DNA of 64,000 bases from Bursaphelenchus xylophilus (Eukaryota; Nematoda; Chromadorea; Rhabditida; Aphelenchoididae): NCBI GenBank assembly GCA_904066235.2, contig CAJFCV020000003.1, forward strand, positions 5,084,001 through 5,148,000, in the 5' to 3' direction. Under the pieces are notes generated by a model. The model had not been told where the DNA came from and made no database searches. It saw nothing but the letters and a program-made list of their open reading frames with translations. The translations under genes were made by a program, and so were the position numbers. Numbering within the stretch: position 1 is the stretch's first letter; each line of letters starts with the position of its first letter. This document shows, one piece after another, positions 22,425 to 35,330 of the stretch.

Positions 22425-24490
22425 CTTGAAACAGCATGTATGATCGGTAAATATACAACCAAAATCACACGAAAAGAGCACGCAAAATATTGATCTTTTT
22501 TCTCCGAGTGTCACAAGATTAAGAACTCGGGCCAGGACAAATTCGGGGAAACCTGCAACATGGGGTGGAATAAAAAAAAGTTCCCTCGCGGAGTCTGGAT
22601 CCACACAAATTCCAAAAAACGAGAAAAGCGATGAATTAAAATACAGAGTGAGACTCGACCCGGAAACAGAAAACACTTGGCCAAAGTGAAAACTGGTGGA
22701 ACGGTTGCAACTTGCAAGTTGCCTGACGATGGGTAAACCCGAGTCGTAAGCGATATTATAGATCATGATCGTGAACAATACGGCGTTATTTAACAGCTCT
22801 TTTCAAAAGCCCCGAAGCGAGAAAGAGCATTTATTATATTAGACAGGTGCAAATACTTGAACAAGAGCTCTTTTTCACTCCCGAAACATGGAAACTTTGT
22901 GGCCTGCAATTATGCTTTACCGTAGCTAAACTTTTTTATAACTATTTTCGGGAGGAAAGTTTGAGGATCTTATAATGAAGGAAATAATAATGTATAAAAG
23001 AGCAGGCCAAATGCCTTTATGGGCATTGGTATCGCGGGAATTAGAGGCCCAGTTCTCACGCCAATTTGGCCATGCAATCTGAGCCTCACCTTTTGGGTCG
23101 AGATAACCGTCTCCCTCAATCGAGAAAAGTCTCGTAAAAGTTAAGTTCCAGCCATGAGAAGACCTGGGACAAGAACAAGCGCTCACTTGGCCTTTGGCAC
23201 GAGAAAATGCGAGCATTCCGAGAGTTATACTAAAGACAACAGCAAGGCTCGTTTACATCCCGCAGCAGTTACCCGTCGGTTCTACAATTACATTCGCTAA
23301 TCCTTTTAAGGCCAGGACTTCCTTAATCCCTGTCTATGGCATGGGTAAGATGTGCTTTTTTCGAGGACATCATTCCACGCGAAAAGCCGCTCCACACATT
23401 AAAATGCGGCTGAATCATCTTAGTCTTATCGAAAACAAGCGTAAAAGAGACTTAACGATAAGAGGCTTCGAAGCAATAGTAAAGCGTTTTTTTTAAGGTT
23501 TACGTAAAGGACAGTTGACAATAAGGCCGCAAATTAAAGTCAGAATGAGCCATGGCAAACCAAAACGTATAAAAATGTACAGGTGAAGCGGCAGCCATTT
23601 GTGGGCTGTCTTTCGGAGTTTTTTGTTTCCGCTCTATTACATCTCGTTTCCTACATGGCGGCCCAACTTTTTTCTTTTAATCCCATATACACCATCCTCA
23701 CGTCCAAATGTGAGACGAATGCGGATGGTGATAATAAAAGAGGGAAAGAATTCAAATTAAAGCATCGGAATTATATTATGGAAATTCGATCGGCAGTCTG
23801 TGTATAAATGTGCTCCATGAAAGGGAATTGAATTGCGGAACTCAGATTTGATGAAATTTAATTCAAGCATGAGATGAGATTTGTCCTACGGAGTAAGTGT
23901 AATATCAGAATATAAATGGGTGCCAAAGTAAGCAAAAAGGGATTCAACTAACAATCAGAGTGGGCGGTTAAGCTGCATTCTTTATTACATCCTTGATGGG
24001 TGGCAGATACAGTAATCGAATGATGGAATCTCGGTTCACTGACCTCTCCAACATAGCTGGTAGTGGGATTGGCAAAACTATATGTCCAGTTTATAGAAAA
24101 CTAATTAACCTCCTTTCATGGATACAAATCAAAAATAACAAAAACATAACACTTGGGAGTGTAGTATTTGCGGGTTAACTGATTTATTATTCTTACTCCG
24201 GTCCCCGCCTTGTTTCTTTAATCTGCTTGCAACACGATTGGTTTTTTTGGATCGCTGATTGAGAAGATTAAACCGATGCAGTTTCCCACCACTTTGTGGA
24301 TCATCTGTTTTATTGAAAATGTGTTGGACACGCGTTGAGAAATGGGCACTAAAACTTTTGAGAGCAATGTGGTGGCCCTTACCGTAAGTGAAGACACTTT
24401 GACGAAAGGACCGTTTACGGTACCAGATGTGGCTGAAAAGCTGTCTCATCAATCGGATCTCGGATTAGCCAGAGGCACTTCAGTCTGGAA
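22425..24490. other. Intergenic between mpk-1 and the T-box gene (divergent)
   Basis: About 2 kb between two divergent genes. No recognisable coding exon or repeat was found. It presumably holds both promoters. A 107-codon minus-strand frame at 24129-24452 is basic and low-complexity and was not accepted. Confidence 0.4.
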
Positions 24491-26423
24491 ATGAGCGACC
24501 TCAAGTTCTCCATCGCCCATCTAATCGGCGAAGACTCATCCCATGGTAAGTCCTTGCTTTGTGTGATCTGATATGATAGTATTATTGTTTATGATCATTT
24601 TGGGTAGGCAGAGTTTGTATATCAGTGGGGTCTCATTCCTGCTAATCTCTGATCCGAGTTTCATAGTGCAATTCTAATTTTCTGTATACCAACTGCACTG
24701 TGCATTCCCCTGCCGCATTCTCTTTGATCTCCCGGAATCGCTCGCTATGTGTCTGTTCGCTTGTTTCCTCTTTCTCGCTTTCTGAAATATATCGCGAGTC
24801 CAATGGATTCGCGTAGGCTGATGATTATTTTTTTTCTAATGATTGGGGGACAAAATTGGGACAGTGATCAGTTGACATTTATTCTTTCTCACTTTTTTTG
24901 TATTTACAACCACAATAATCAATCTCTCCTGTTTCCTTCCTAATTGTACAAAAGCCAGACGCTTGAATTTTAATACAAATCCAACTTGTACACTTCTCTG
25001 TTATTCACATTATTTTGCAAGGTTTGAGGACTGAAAATAATGTTGCACTTTTTCCGTTTCTATACCAATTCACTGAAATATTCAAGAGAGTTGCATGTAA
25101 ATTCAGCTGTTTCATGCATTGTTTTGAGCTCCTGAATTCATATTCTGCTTTGATGCACAAGACAATATTTAAGATGCAATCCCCGGAGATCTGAAGGATG
25201 TGAAGGTCAGATTGGAGAGTTCCCATCTGTGGCGTCGTTTTCATGAGTTGGGAACTGAAATGATTGTCACCAAATCAGGAAGAAGAATGTTCCCGACTCT
25301 ACAGTTGACGGTTACGGGATTAAACCCCGAGGCCAAGTACTCTGTAATGGTTGATTTTAATTGTATCGATAACATGAGATATCGGTATTCTTTTCATCAA
25401 TCGAAATGGATAATTGCTGGACCAGGTAAGCCTTATTAGATGGAAAAGAAAAATATTGAAAAGGTGATGCTGAACTGCCTTGCCGAGTACATGTCCACTC
25501 AGAAAGTCCGAATATGGGGAAACACTGGATGAAACAAACGATCGGATTTGATCGGATAAAACTGACAAACAACCAGCTCGATCAAAATGGACATGTAAGA
25601 TAGGCACTTAAAAGGGAAGTACTCCAAGTGCGACGCTCAAGTTTTCTTTAAATTATTCACAAACGTCTAACATAAGCTATATATCAAACTGAAAATCGTA
25701 GCTATGCGTTTTGCAGGAACAACCTATTCAACGATCTTTAAGCCGAGAGAGTATGAGAAACGCGGAGAGCGGTCACAGAGAAAAAAACTTTTTAGCCATA
25801 CTTTTTTCCAGTTTTGTGCAAAAAAAATTTTTTTTTTGTGAGGACTGCCGTTTACGGTAGAAATATTAGATACGAAACTTTTTGTGATAAAATTTGCAAA
25901 AAGGGTCACGTTTTTTCAAACTTTCGACTAAAAAATCTTGGTAAGTTCTGAGAAGCGAGCTAGGAGACTGGCTTAGAAAAAAATATCCTAAATTTGAGCT
26001 TCATCAAAACCTGAACGTCGCACTTGGGGTAAGTTTTGTGGTAGAACAGGTCAAGCGTTTTTATGGTGTCTAATAAGGTCGATTAAAGGTAATCGTCAAC
26101 TCCATGCATCGTTACCAACCGCGGATACATGTAGTTCTTCACAATTATGACGGGACCGAGAAACAAAGAACGTTTATCTTCTCAGAGACTCAGTTTATGG
26201 CTGTTACTGCCTACCAGAACCATAGAGTAATCATTTTAATTAAAATAACAAACCTTAACACCTTTAGATAACCGAATTGAAGATTGAATGTAATCCTTTT
26301 GCCAAGGGATTCAGAGAGTGTGAAATGGATCAGATGAGACTTCTGACCGCCGCCCATTCCCGTCTCCAACTACCGTACGAACAACTTTATCCTCTTATCT
26401 TTGGCAGATTTACGGTGCCCTGA
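24491..26423 (+). CDS. T-box transcription factor, TBX1/10-like (mls-1-like)
   Basis: DNA-binding regulator of cell fate. Five exons: 24491-24545, 25174-25425, 25464-25594, 26089-26226 and 26268-26423. Phases close, giving 243 aa, so the protein is little more than the T domain. Diagnostic blocks: [106 protein letters not shown] and [12 protein letters not shown]. The subfamily residues, especially [17 protein letters not shown] and the '[14 protein letters not shown]' block, point to the TBX1/10 group. C. elegans mls-1 is the likely counterpart, but I have not tested this by phylogeny. The intron after exon 3 carries a degenerate family A transposon. Both its splice sites lie outside the insertion. 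Confidence 0.85.
25611..26032. mobile_element. Degenerate family A element in a T-box intron
   Basis: Starts AAAGGGAAGTACTCCAAGTG after TTA and keeps the internal blocks of family A (GAGAGCGGTCACAGAG, CTGAACGTCGCACTTGGGGT). The final ACTTCCCTTG of the right end is missing, so it is probably immobile. It is more diverged than the copies at 51867 and 62807. Confidence 0.75.
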
Positions 26424-26681
26424 CTGTTTTATGACCCAACTGGTTGCGTCAGTAAATATAAATATTATTGCTGATCATCGATTTGATCTGATTTATTTCG
26501 AGGGTGTAAAGGGAACAGGGAGGGAGAGGGAGGGTTGACACGCGACAAGAAGAATTTATGACTGCGACGACAACGTTGATAATTCAAACGCCGAGTTTTT
26601 ATAATATTTCATTAAACGCGGCCACACGGCTGTTTGTTGAGTATAAGGTAATACGAGGTGATTCTACTGGAGCTTCCAACC

Positions 26682-27281
26682 TTATTTCAGGTACTTTTTC
26701 GCAAATAATACACCGATTTCTATAAGATTTATATCAAATTGAAGCCGAGGTACCCCTTTATTGTAGATCTGTATGACTATTCTACGGTTACGCCGACCCG
26801 CGAACGGCCTTGGCCTTTGAAATTTTCAATTCAAATTTTGGAGCCCGAAATTAGCGATAAATGTAACTTTTACAAGCAGCAGAAAAAGCTGACGGCAGGC
26901 AACAGAATAGTCGTTATAATCCGTGAAGACGCTTACTTTTATATCTGGCAAAATATTATACTTAATCGAAAAATTCGAGTAAATGGGTGGAGCTGTCTGC
27001 CTGCATGACGACATTTATCCCGAATTTGCGTAACAACTTTTATTTATCCTGAAATATAAAAAATTTTCATGTCGGATAAACGCAATTGAAAATAATTGTA
27101 ATGTTTCAACGATTTCGGGTTCTAAGATTAGGATTGAAAATGTCAAATCAAAGGATAGTAAGCGGGGCATCAGACCTAGAATAGTCATGCTTAGTATGAA
27201 AAAATGGGGTACCTCACCTTCCATTAATACAAATTTGTACCGAAATTGGCGCATTATTTGGGAAGAAATACCTGAAATAAA
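26682..27281. mobile_element. Diverged foldback element
   Basis: TTATTTCAGGTACTTTTTCG on the left and the complementary ATACCTGAAATAA on the right bound two arms of about 270 bp. Blocks such as ATGACTATTCTA and GACTATTCTA, and GAGGTACCCC, are shared between the arms in inverted order. The arms have diverged noticeably. The open frames on both arms are products of the repeat. Confidence 0.65.
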
Positions 27282-29403
27282 GTTGAAGGCTCCGAGTGAG
27301 CCACGCTGTGGATAAAGTCTGATAAGTATGTATAGGTGTTGTCCTCATCGGCTACTGTTTCCAAGGCCCTGCTTCTTTCCAAATGCCCTCTGTCGTCGTT
27401 CCCTTTTCCAAATCAAAATATTCCGGACAGAGAAGGTCCGATGACAAATTGCCTTTGCTCGATTTAGGAGCCACCTTAAGTCGCTCCCCTCACCAGCCCC
27501 CATGGGGTTCACCATTCCGTGGACCCTTTCCCATTGGTCTTTGGCATACTGTAGACGCTGAACAGTCCATCATGCGATGCCTTTTTTTCTCTCATTTAGG
27601 TGGGAACTCTGTTAACAAAAAGTTGTTTTAAAATTTCTTTCTGCTCTGTTTGTTAACTTTTATTGGATTTTAATTTATTTCGATGGGTTTTCAACGATTA
27701 CTTTGGCACGAATTCCGTCGACACTCAAATTTATAGTCATTGCATCGGAAGTTGGGTTTTGACTTGGAAGGATTGTTGCGGTGGTTGACTACAGTTCTGA
27801 TCACATTGTAGTAATCATAAAGGAAAAGAGTATTTTTAAGTTATTAGGAAAAATAAGTTTACATTTGCTAAACTTACATTAGCTTGGTCCTAAAAGTAAT
27901 TTCCATTTATATCATTCTTAAAATGCATTAAATGCTGAGCTGTAATCAACCGATTACAGAAAAGTTAGATTAATGCAATTTTTTCATATTTTTTGGGAAG
28001 CAAGGCAAAAATAAATGCATTTTACAATTAGATCTACACCTCGCAGAATTTTCTTTGTGTTTTTGCTCCTTTTACTTTTCCACAATGCCAACTTACAGAT
28101 TGTCCAGCTACATGAGTTGCTGTGTTGATAAGTCAATCGATGTTATTTAAAGAGCCAAAAACTTTTATTTCGGATCGGCTTTACTGATTGTTTAATCAAC
28201 AAAACGTTTTTAATTTGAACTTTGGAAACTTAACGTTCATAACTATAATAGATGAATAAACAAAATTTTTTACATGAGGCTTTGTTTTGCATGCAAATTT
28301 AAGCAAACAAAAGTGGCGGAAGATTAACATGGCTGCTCACCCAAAACTTTAAATTCCATAAACGTAAGAGTTCTTGTGAAACCGATGTTTTCGTTTATTT
28401 TTTTTAATTGCTTGACTTTTTCTGCATGTTATGTGCAATTCCAGTCTTCCAACCATGCCTTGACATTCCGTAATATCATCTGGTTGTTCAATCGTATATG
28501 TTTTTAAAACAATCAAGTATATTTCTTCAACCTTTCTGAAGCAAAGAACGATTATTTCCAATTACATTTTTTAAAACAAACTCCTGTCTTAATTTCAATG
28601 TCAAGTTTATGATTAAGCCAAAACGTATCATCTTTAGCATCCAAATTTCATGCAGAATACCACAGAATTTTAGTTAACCTTTGGATTTCTTTTGTGGACA
28701 CGAATTGTTTTGGGCGCTTTTCCCTTTTCCTTCGCCTGCTACCGTATCCCTCTCTTCAAATTTATGACTGACAGCAACGAAAGAGAGCGAATGGAAAGGG
28801 AGAAAAAGAAAGCCCTTCCATTCAAAATGCCCCTTAATCGACTCTTTTCGGCATATGATTTTAAGAATTTTATTCCAAAACGTCTGTATATAATTGTTGG
28901 ACATGCACAGAATCCCAGCACTGTGCAATCGAAGAGAAAGTGAGCCTTACAAACATATCTTCAAAGTTAAACATATCTGATAGAAGAGGACATAAAACTC
29001 TCGGAGAAGGGTGTTATGTTCATTGTAATCACATCATTTATACACAAAACAGCGACAGGACAGATAAAGCACCAAGAACGGAGAGACGGGAAAGGAAGAG
29101 AGGAAGAGAAAGGCAACAGGATCTTACATCAGAAACACATTGCAACAAGACATTATAATTATGATTATGAATAGAGGGGACATCTTACACGGCCGCTATG
29201 ACCTTTAAGATTACTACACCTTTTGCAAAATAAAAGTTTTTTGAAAAAGGATCAAATTAGATGTAAAGCTCAAAGTACCGTAACCTCGAAGTAAAATTTT
29301 GTCTGTTAAAACCAACCATCTACCTTTCAAGGACATCGAGTCATAGCGGTTTCTTCATTTCAGGATCCCTCAAAATCTTTCAAAGCTCCTACGGAATAAG
29401 ATA
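27282..29403. other. Intergenic downstream of lin-39, nothing recognised
   Basis: AT-rich region of about 2.1 kb with no recognisable exon. A purine-rich tract (GA-rich, 29080-29115) is the only compositional feature. Short frames at 27383-27631 and 28692-28943 lack splice partners and homology. Confidence 0.45.
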
Positions 29404-31706
29404 TTAACTGTAATTGTTGGTTAAAAGGAGATTCCGGGGAAATCCGAGATGTCCAAATCCCATCGATGGGAATTGCATCGCCGCATTGGCCACAGCCATC
29501 TGATTCTGGCCCGCTTGTTGTGCTGCCATTGCCGCTCCCACCTCGCCCAAACCCGCAGGCATTGGTCGGTCCTTTGTCTCTTTTTTGTGTTTCATCCGCC
29601 GATTCTGGAACCAGATCTTGACCTGTCGTTCGGTTAACATCAGGGAATGGGCTATTTCGATTCGTCGTTTCCGAGTCAGATATTTGTTGTAGTGGAACTC
29701 CTTCTCCAACTCCAGCACTTGGTTCCGAGTGTAAGCGGTCCGTTGGCGCTTTTCGCCTCTATTTCCACCTGAAAACAGAGCTTTACCCTTTTGTTTCTGA
29801 CATTTCTAAGGCCATAAATTCTGCAGTCAATCCCGACTTCTGGCCAATTTCAGTGGCCAAAACAACTGCGTGGAAATTTATGGCCGCAGGACCTGAGAAG
29901 AAAAGAAAATTCATTCTTTGGATTTGGACGTCATCCCAAAGTGTAATATTTGGAATGTTGCGAGAGCGGGGACGCCGTTTGACCGCTAGAGTCATGCAAT
30001 AGGAAACCCGATGCAATTTGCCAAGATGTGATATACACAAGAATTGATTTGGCTCTTCCCAGAAGTCGGTGTCTTCAATTTATCATCGTTATCGAGTGGA
30101 CAGTTCGCGGCCGAAAAGAGCGGTTGGCCTTTTTTCGGGAACGGGGACCGGAAGGACGCTCGTCTCAGCCCAGAACAGACCCCCTTGCCCTCCCTTCAAT
30201 CTGCTGGTGTCCACGGAGCTCATTAATAAACGTCCGTGATCAGAGGCAGAGGGACTCGACTTCCCAGAGAATCGGTCACAAGTCTTTTTTGAGACCCGCC
30301 AGATTTCTGAATTTAAATCCAGGACGACAGGCCTCCGATGATTCGTGTTTTGCGAAAATTAATGGCCAAGGTGGGACCGCCGATTGCCACAAATTCATTT
30401 TAAAGCAGAAAGTTACAATAAATGAAGCCCTAATAAATCATAAAAGGAAAGCAAAACCCAGGTTAAAAAGTCTGACAAGGGGAAATACAGTGCCTGCATC
30501 CAGCCCCGCCGTCGCCCCCTCTGATACCATCTCCGTATCTTCGGATGGAATGGGCAACACTTCAAAGGGAACCCTCGGTTAGGAAATATAAATCACAGTA
30601 AACTCGCTAAAGATGACATAGCCATTAAAACAAGAGTTATGGCGATCTAATTGAATGTAAATGGGTGCACGTGAACCCGATCTTAATAATAAAAGATCCC
30701 GGTAAAAATAGATGTTTGAAAAGGCGGAAAAGACCAACAAAAAAGTAAACAACGACTTACCAGTACTGGAATGGACTCGTGTCATCCAGGGATACACGGC
30801 GACATTGTTCTTCTCATCCTCCTCTTCATTCTCCTGTTTCATTCCCTCTTTATTGTAACTGGCCAATTGGGTTTGCTGCGACCAATCCAGGGCTGTTGGA
30901 GCTGAGCTGGAAGCCGTCTGAAGACCGGACCCGTACATGCACAAGTTGTTCTGAAACTAAAAAACGTGACTCCCCAAAAGATGAGAAAGGAAATTCTCCA
31001 GGGTTGCTTTTTAAGAAGCTTTGACGCGTTTCTGTGATTCGGTGGGGACGCTTCCCCAAGACACTCCACCACACGACATTTCAGGGTCGGCATCCAAAAA
31101 AGTGGCGAATAAAAAATAAGATTCTAACCGTCTCAATAATCTCAAGTTACTCTCCAACGATCGTGGAAGCGAGATTCGAATTACTAAATGAAATGATCGC
31201 TCTGGCTGATCAAAGTCATTAGTCAATATAAGCGATGGTAAAGACACGCACTTTGTAATAACTATCCCTTTCCTCAAACATGGACCCTTTGGATAAGAAA
31301 TAGACTCAATCTGACAGTGAATGGTAAGTTTGGAGTGGAAAAGAATTGATAGATTTCGCAACAAAGATTAAGGCAGCGAAATCGATAACTTTGGGAGAAG
31401 AATTGTGCGCATACTTTGAAATAACAGAATCGAAAGAGGAAACAAAGCAGTCAAAATATAAAATACCTTTAATTGAAACGTCCTCGGATCCATCGGATAA
31501 CAACTTCTGGCACTGATCTGCGACGTGGGCGAAGACGTAATATTACTCAAAGAAGTTGCGTTCGAGTCGACAGAGCTGGAATTCGAATAGAAGGGCTTGT
31601 TATTCTGGAGATGGGGGCTTTGGGTCGCCGTCAAATTGAGTGTTTGGACACTCTCGTAGTCGTAAAAGGGCTGGGAAGTAGATCCTGTCTCAGACGATCT
31701 ACTCAT
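29404..31706 (-). CDS. lin-39: Hox protein LIN-39 (Deformed/Sex combs reduced type)
   Basis: Homeodomain transcription factor for mid-body patterning. Three exons: 31706-31467, 30956-30761 and 29768-29404. Phases close, giving 266 aa. The N-terminal exon is Ser/Thr/Asn-rich. The second exon carries the PBC-interacting hexapeptide (VYPWM, about residue 136). The third carries the homeodomain from [19 protein letters not shown] through [40 protein letters not shown] and the following KDRPM resemble C. elegans LIN-39. The C-terminus is Ala/Gln/Met-rich. Introns are 510 and 992 bp, long for this locus, as is common for regulatory introns in Hox genes. The flanking intergenic regions are also long. 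Confidence 0.92.
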
Positions 31707-34657
31707 CGCTCAACTACAAGAGCATGCACTGCAAGAGTTAAGGTAATAATTTTGCTTATTCCAGACAATCAAGCATGCCCGATAAATGGCTTTCAGTTGA
31801 GGTATCGATGACAAATGATTAACGGTTAAAGGCGTAAAATTAATTATTTTGGTCGAAGATAATAGGGTGAATTAAAGAAGAATGAAAGGTTATCAGAGAG
31901 AAGAAAAAGATCTCTTGGAAGGCAGCTGTTCCCGTAAGAAATGCACTGAATTTCTTTCCAGTAGGAGTGTTCAGCGACAATGACTAGCAGGACAGAAGAG
32001 AACGGACGGGACGGGGCGGTTCAGTGGAAGATGGGGGAGAGTGCAGCGCTCTCCCTTCTCTTCCACCCCTCCTCCTTAGGGTCCAAAGATTTGGTGCGCG
32101 GATCCAAAAAGTCCCCGGCCGCTGATTGGCCGCTCATTTCGGTTTCGGCCGCGGCCAAATCTTCCAGCCCCCGAGGGCCTCAATTTGAATCTCATAAAAT
32201 ACCGAGGAATGTGCGGCGAGTAATCACCCAACCCATCGTCTTACTTTTCTCGGGGTTCGTGTTCGAAATTGGCGTGCAAATCACCTAATTCAAGAGGTTA
32301 TGACTCCATTTTCACTGGGATATCATAATTTTTGTGTTTAATGGGACACGCCATTATTTTCGCCAACCAAAAAATGCTGATTTCTGAGGCAACTACGCAA
32401 TTTTACCTTGCATTCATCGCTGCTATTATGAAAGATTGTTTGAGTATTCGGGACGCCCTCCTTTCATTTGTAGCCCTTAATTTACACAATACTATGTTGC
32501 TACCTTGGGGAATTAGTAATAGATAAATGCAATGTCCTGCTGTATCAGCCTACGCGACTACGGTAGAATATTGTTCTGAATTCAGATTCCAAATGGCCAG
32601 GAAGGGGAGAGAAATGAAATTTAGAATGGGCTAATGTTGCGAGGCGTCTTTGTTCTCAGACCACAAATTTAGCAGGCAATTAGTAAAGTGGGCGATTGAT
32701 GAATTTAGGGCGCTGATTGCACTCCAAATTTACAGTTTCAGTCACGGAAAGAAACATTTCTAAATTAAATGCCAGCGGCGTTTTTTCTTTATTAGACACC
32801 CAGCTGGAAGTCTGGAGGAATGGGAAATACAGTAAGACCCCAAACAGAAAACTCCTCGATTACACCACCGTCGGTGATTTACGGCCAATAAAACTGCCGA
32901 CTGATTATGGGGGACTTGCGTAACACGACACAAATATTATTTCAGATCCAATCTCGACCTCCGATCTGACCTCAAAATTAGGGTTGAGTTGAGCAAGAGG
33001 AGAGTCCCTTCCTTTACTCACCTCTGAGCGAAAATTGGCCAAAGGTCATGAGGTTGGTGGAGCCGGTCGGTTCCTTTGTCTTAGTAATTACAAAACCTCC
33101 CAAATGCCAACTTTTTCCCTTTCATGCCAATCTGAGTCAGACTCATTGTGTTGACTAGGCTTGTCTTTTGATTAAATAAATATAAATATTCACCTCGAAG
33201 GGACCGTAAGAATTAAATAACGTTAATGGAGGGGATTTAAATAAACATTCACTTCGTATCGTAAAATTATTTTTTATAACAGCAAAATGACTAAAAACGC
33301 TGTAAATTGGAGAATTATAACACGAAAGTCGGTGACAACATTCATGTCCTCTTAATTTGGTTCCCAAGGCGGCGATCAAGCCGCCCACAAAGGAGAGGGC
33401 TAATCCCAGCCAAGCCGGCTTGTTCCCGACGCGCAGCTGCCTGTAGGAAGTTGAAGATGTACATGGAGAAGACGGCACGTGGTGGCGGCTGTCTTTTAGG
33501 TCTGGTTCGGGGTCATGCCCCCGGTCCGAAGTTAGGCAGAAGATGAAAAGAAACACCGCCCGATCCATTTCAAATTCAAGAAAAAACACGGCCGCCGTTC
33601 CGCGCAAATCGCAACTTTTGGGAAGGGATCATTTATCTAATTTGAGGCTTTGAAGAAAAGCGGAGGGCATCTTTCGAAAATCAAATACCATCAACACACA
33701 AATTATAAATAAAAATTTTATAAACCTTGGAAGATGTATAACGTAAAACAATATTATCATTAAACCCGATTCCCTTTCACCAGTAGGAGACCAAAAAGAA
33801 CATAAAACTTGCGATCAGACCATATCTCGAGCCAAAACGGCTTTGAGAAAGCCGCGCGGGGCCACGCGTCTGACACGAGAGTCGAGGGAAGCTGACAAAT
33901 TATCGTCCCGATTATTTCAATCAGTATTTACCGTATGCTCCTTTTGCAACAGTCGAGATGCCGCTCCCCAAAAAACCGCTTCGTTTTTTCTTTGACCCGA
34001 GGTGGCCAGGTCAGAGAAATCGCTCGATCAGGCGGCTCTCCTTTTGTTTCACCGCCAATATTTGGATCTACTTGGCACTCTATCCGTCTTCGGCATACTC
34101 CAAAGTTTTTTCCGAATTACTTTTAATCCAAGCGAATTGTTTTTATGTGCTATCAAGTCGTCTTTACAATCAGCACTTCACATTGAAACTCAACACTTCA
34201 TGTAGAATCCTATATTTGGTGAGAAAGTTCGACATGCAGAACCTCGCGAGGCCTCTCTATTTATTGATCTGAAAGAGGATGTCAGAAGAGGGCACCTCAC
34301 ACCAACAAGGCCTCAAATTTGACGAGTACACCTGGACATAAAGGGTGCCTAGGGAAGAGTACACCTAGGAAGCACCCCGGAGAACAGCTCACCTTGAAAA
34401 ACGCTGAGCAAAAAGATTCACAAAAAAAGAGGAGGAGGGGGTTGATCATCCTGATTTCAAAAATGGCATTCATTTTTCGAATATTTACTTGTTTCTCTTA
34501 AGCAGTAGTGTTAAAGAAACTTTTACCATCCTGATTTCGAATGTCACATTCATGTTTTCAGATTTTAACTTGCTAATTCAATGATATGTAACTTTAAGGG
34601 AACACGCACTCTATTGGAGTTTATTCTCAAAAACCGAGATTTAGGATTTTTTATTTA
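31707..34657. promoter_or_regulatory. Upstream region of lin-39
   Basis: About 3 kb without a confident gene. It includes a GC-richer block (about 31985-32165) containing GATTGGCCGC-type and GGCCGCGGCC sequences, in contrast to the AT-rich surroundings. This is a candidate promoter or enhancer, inferred only from position and composition. Confidence 0.35.
33155..33607 (-). CDS. Doubtful small secreted or membrane protein
   Basis: A 150-codon open frame. From the internal Met at about residue 14 it begins MDRAVFLFIFCLTSD, signal-peptide-like, and near residue 70 has a hydrophobic stretch WLGLALSFVGGLIAALGT. The downstream part is AT-rich and less convincing. There are no splice partners and no recognised homologue. 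Its position is in lin-39 upstream DNA, so it may be chance. Confidence 0.2.
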   Translation of the reverse strand: MRGTAAVFFLEFEMDRAVFLFIFCLTSDRGHDPEPDLKDSRHHVPSSPCTSSTSYRQLRVGNKPAWLGLALSFVGGLIAALGTKLRGHECCHRLSCYNSPIYSVFSHFAVIKNNFTIRSECLFKSPPLTLFNSYGPFEVNIYIYLIKRQA

Positions 34658-35015
34658 CAAATAAAGTACCCCAAGTGCGACGCTCATATTTTTATGAGAC
34701 CGGGTACAAATAAATATTAACTTTTCAAGACATGCCAGACGCCCAGCCCGCGCATTGCAGAAACGACCGAGATCTTTTCGCCGAAAGTTGAGAAAAAATA
34801 AGTCACTGTTTTTGTAAATCCCTATTTTTGGAAATGTTTCTACAAGACTTTTTTCTCTCTCTAAACTGGAAAAACGGCTAAAAATGTTTTTTTCTCTGAC
34901 CGTACTCAGCGTTTTGCGTGCTCTCTCGGCCACAAAGGTTGTTAGATATCTCGACTTCGCCTGCAAAGTGCGAGCTAGAATTTTTTGGAGAATTTGAACA
35001 AAATTCTGTTAATTT
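34658..35015. mobile_element. Family A fragment (right end missing)
   Basis: CAAATAAAGTACCCCAAGTG after TTA, followed by GCGACGCTCATATTTTT and a diverged interior that includes GCAAAGTGCGAGCTAG. No right terminus was found. Confidence 0.7.
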
Positions 35016-35189
35016 TGTAACTTATATTTCTGTCAAGAATAGCGTCTGTTTTCATGACAATGGCTTTCCCGTGCCATGTCATTCTTATGGCAAACCAAAA
35101 CATCATTCTTGAAATATCAAACAAATCAATCAAGGCGACTTACCTTGACCCACCCTTGCCATATTTATGTTTTCACAAACCAAATTCTT

Positions 35190-35330
35190 TTCCCCCGTCC
35201 TGATGCGAAAACATTTCAAATCTTGTTTACATTCTCCAAAAAATACTTTTTTGCAAGTCCCGAAGCGAAAACATTTCAAACTTTGTTCAATTTTAACAAA
35301 AAATATTTTTTTTCTAGGCGCACTGTTCGA
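35190..35330. repeat. Imperfect direct repeat
   Basis: GCGAAAACATTTCAAA is repeated with similar flanks (about 35205-35260 and 35270-35310). It is followed by several AGGTGCAC/GGTGCACT motifs (35338-35400). The significance is unknown. Confidence 0.4.

Noticed and set aside
26739..27254. Paired frames on opposite strands (about 80-90 codons each)
   Set aside because: Products of the diverged foldback 26682-27281.
28692..28943. Plus-strand frame including MTDSNERERMEREKKK
   Set aside because: Charged low-complexity sequence with antisense frames of similar length and no splice sites in phase.
30028..30582. 184-codon open frame on the plus strand within the lin-39 region
   Set aside because: Lies antisense inside a lin-39 intron, has low-complexity basic composition and no splice or homology support.
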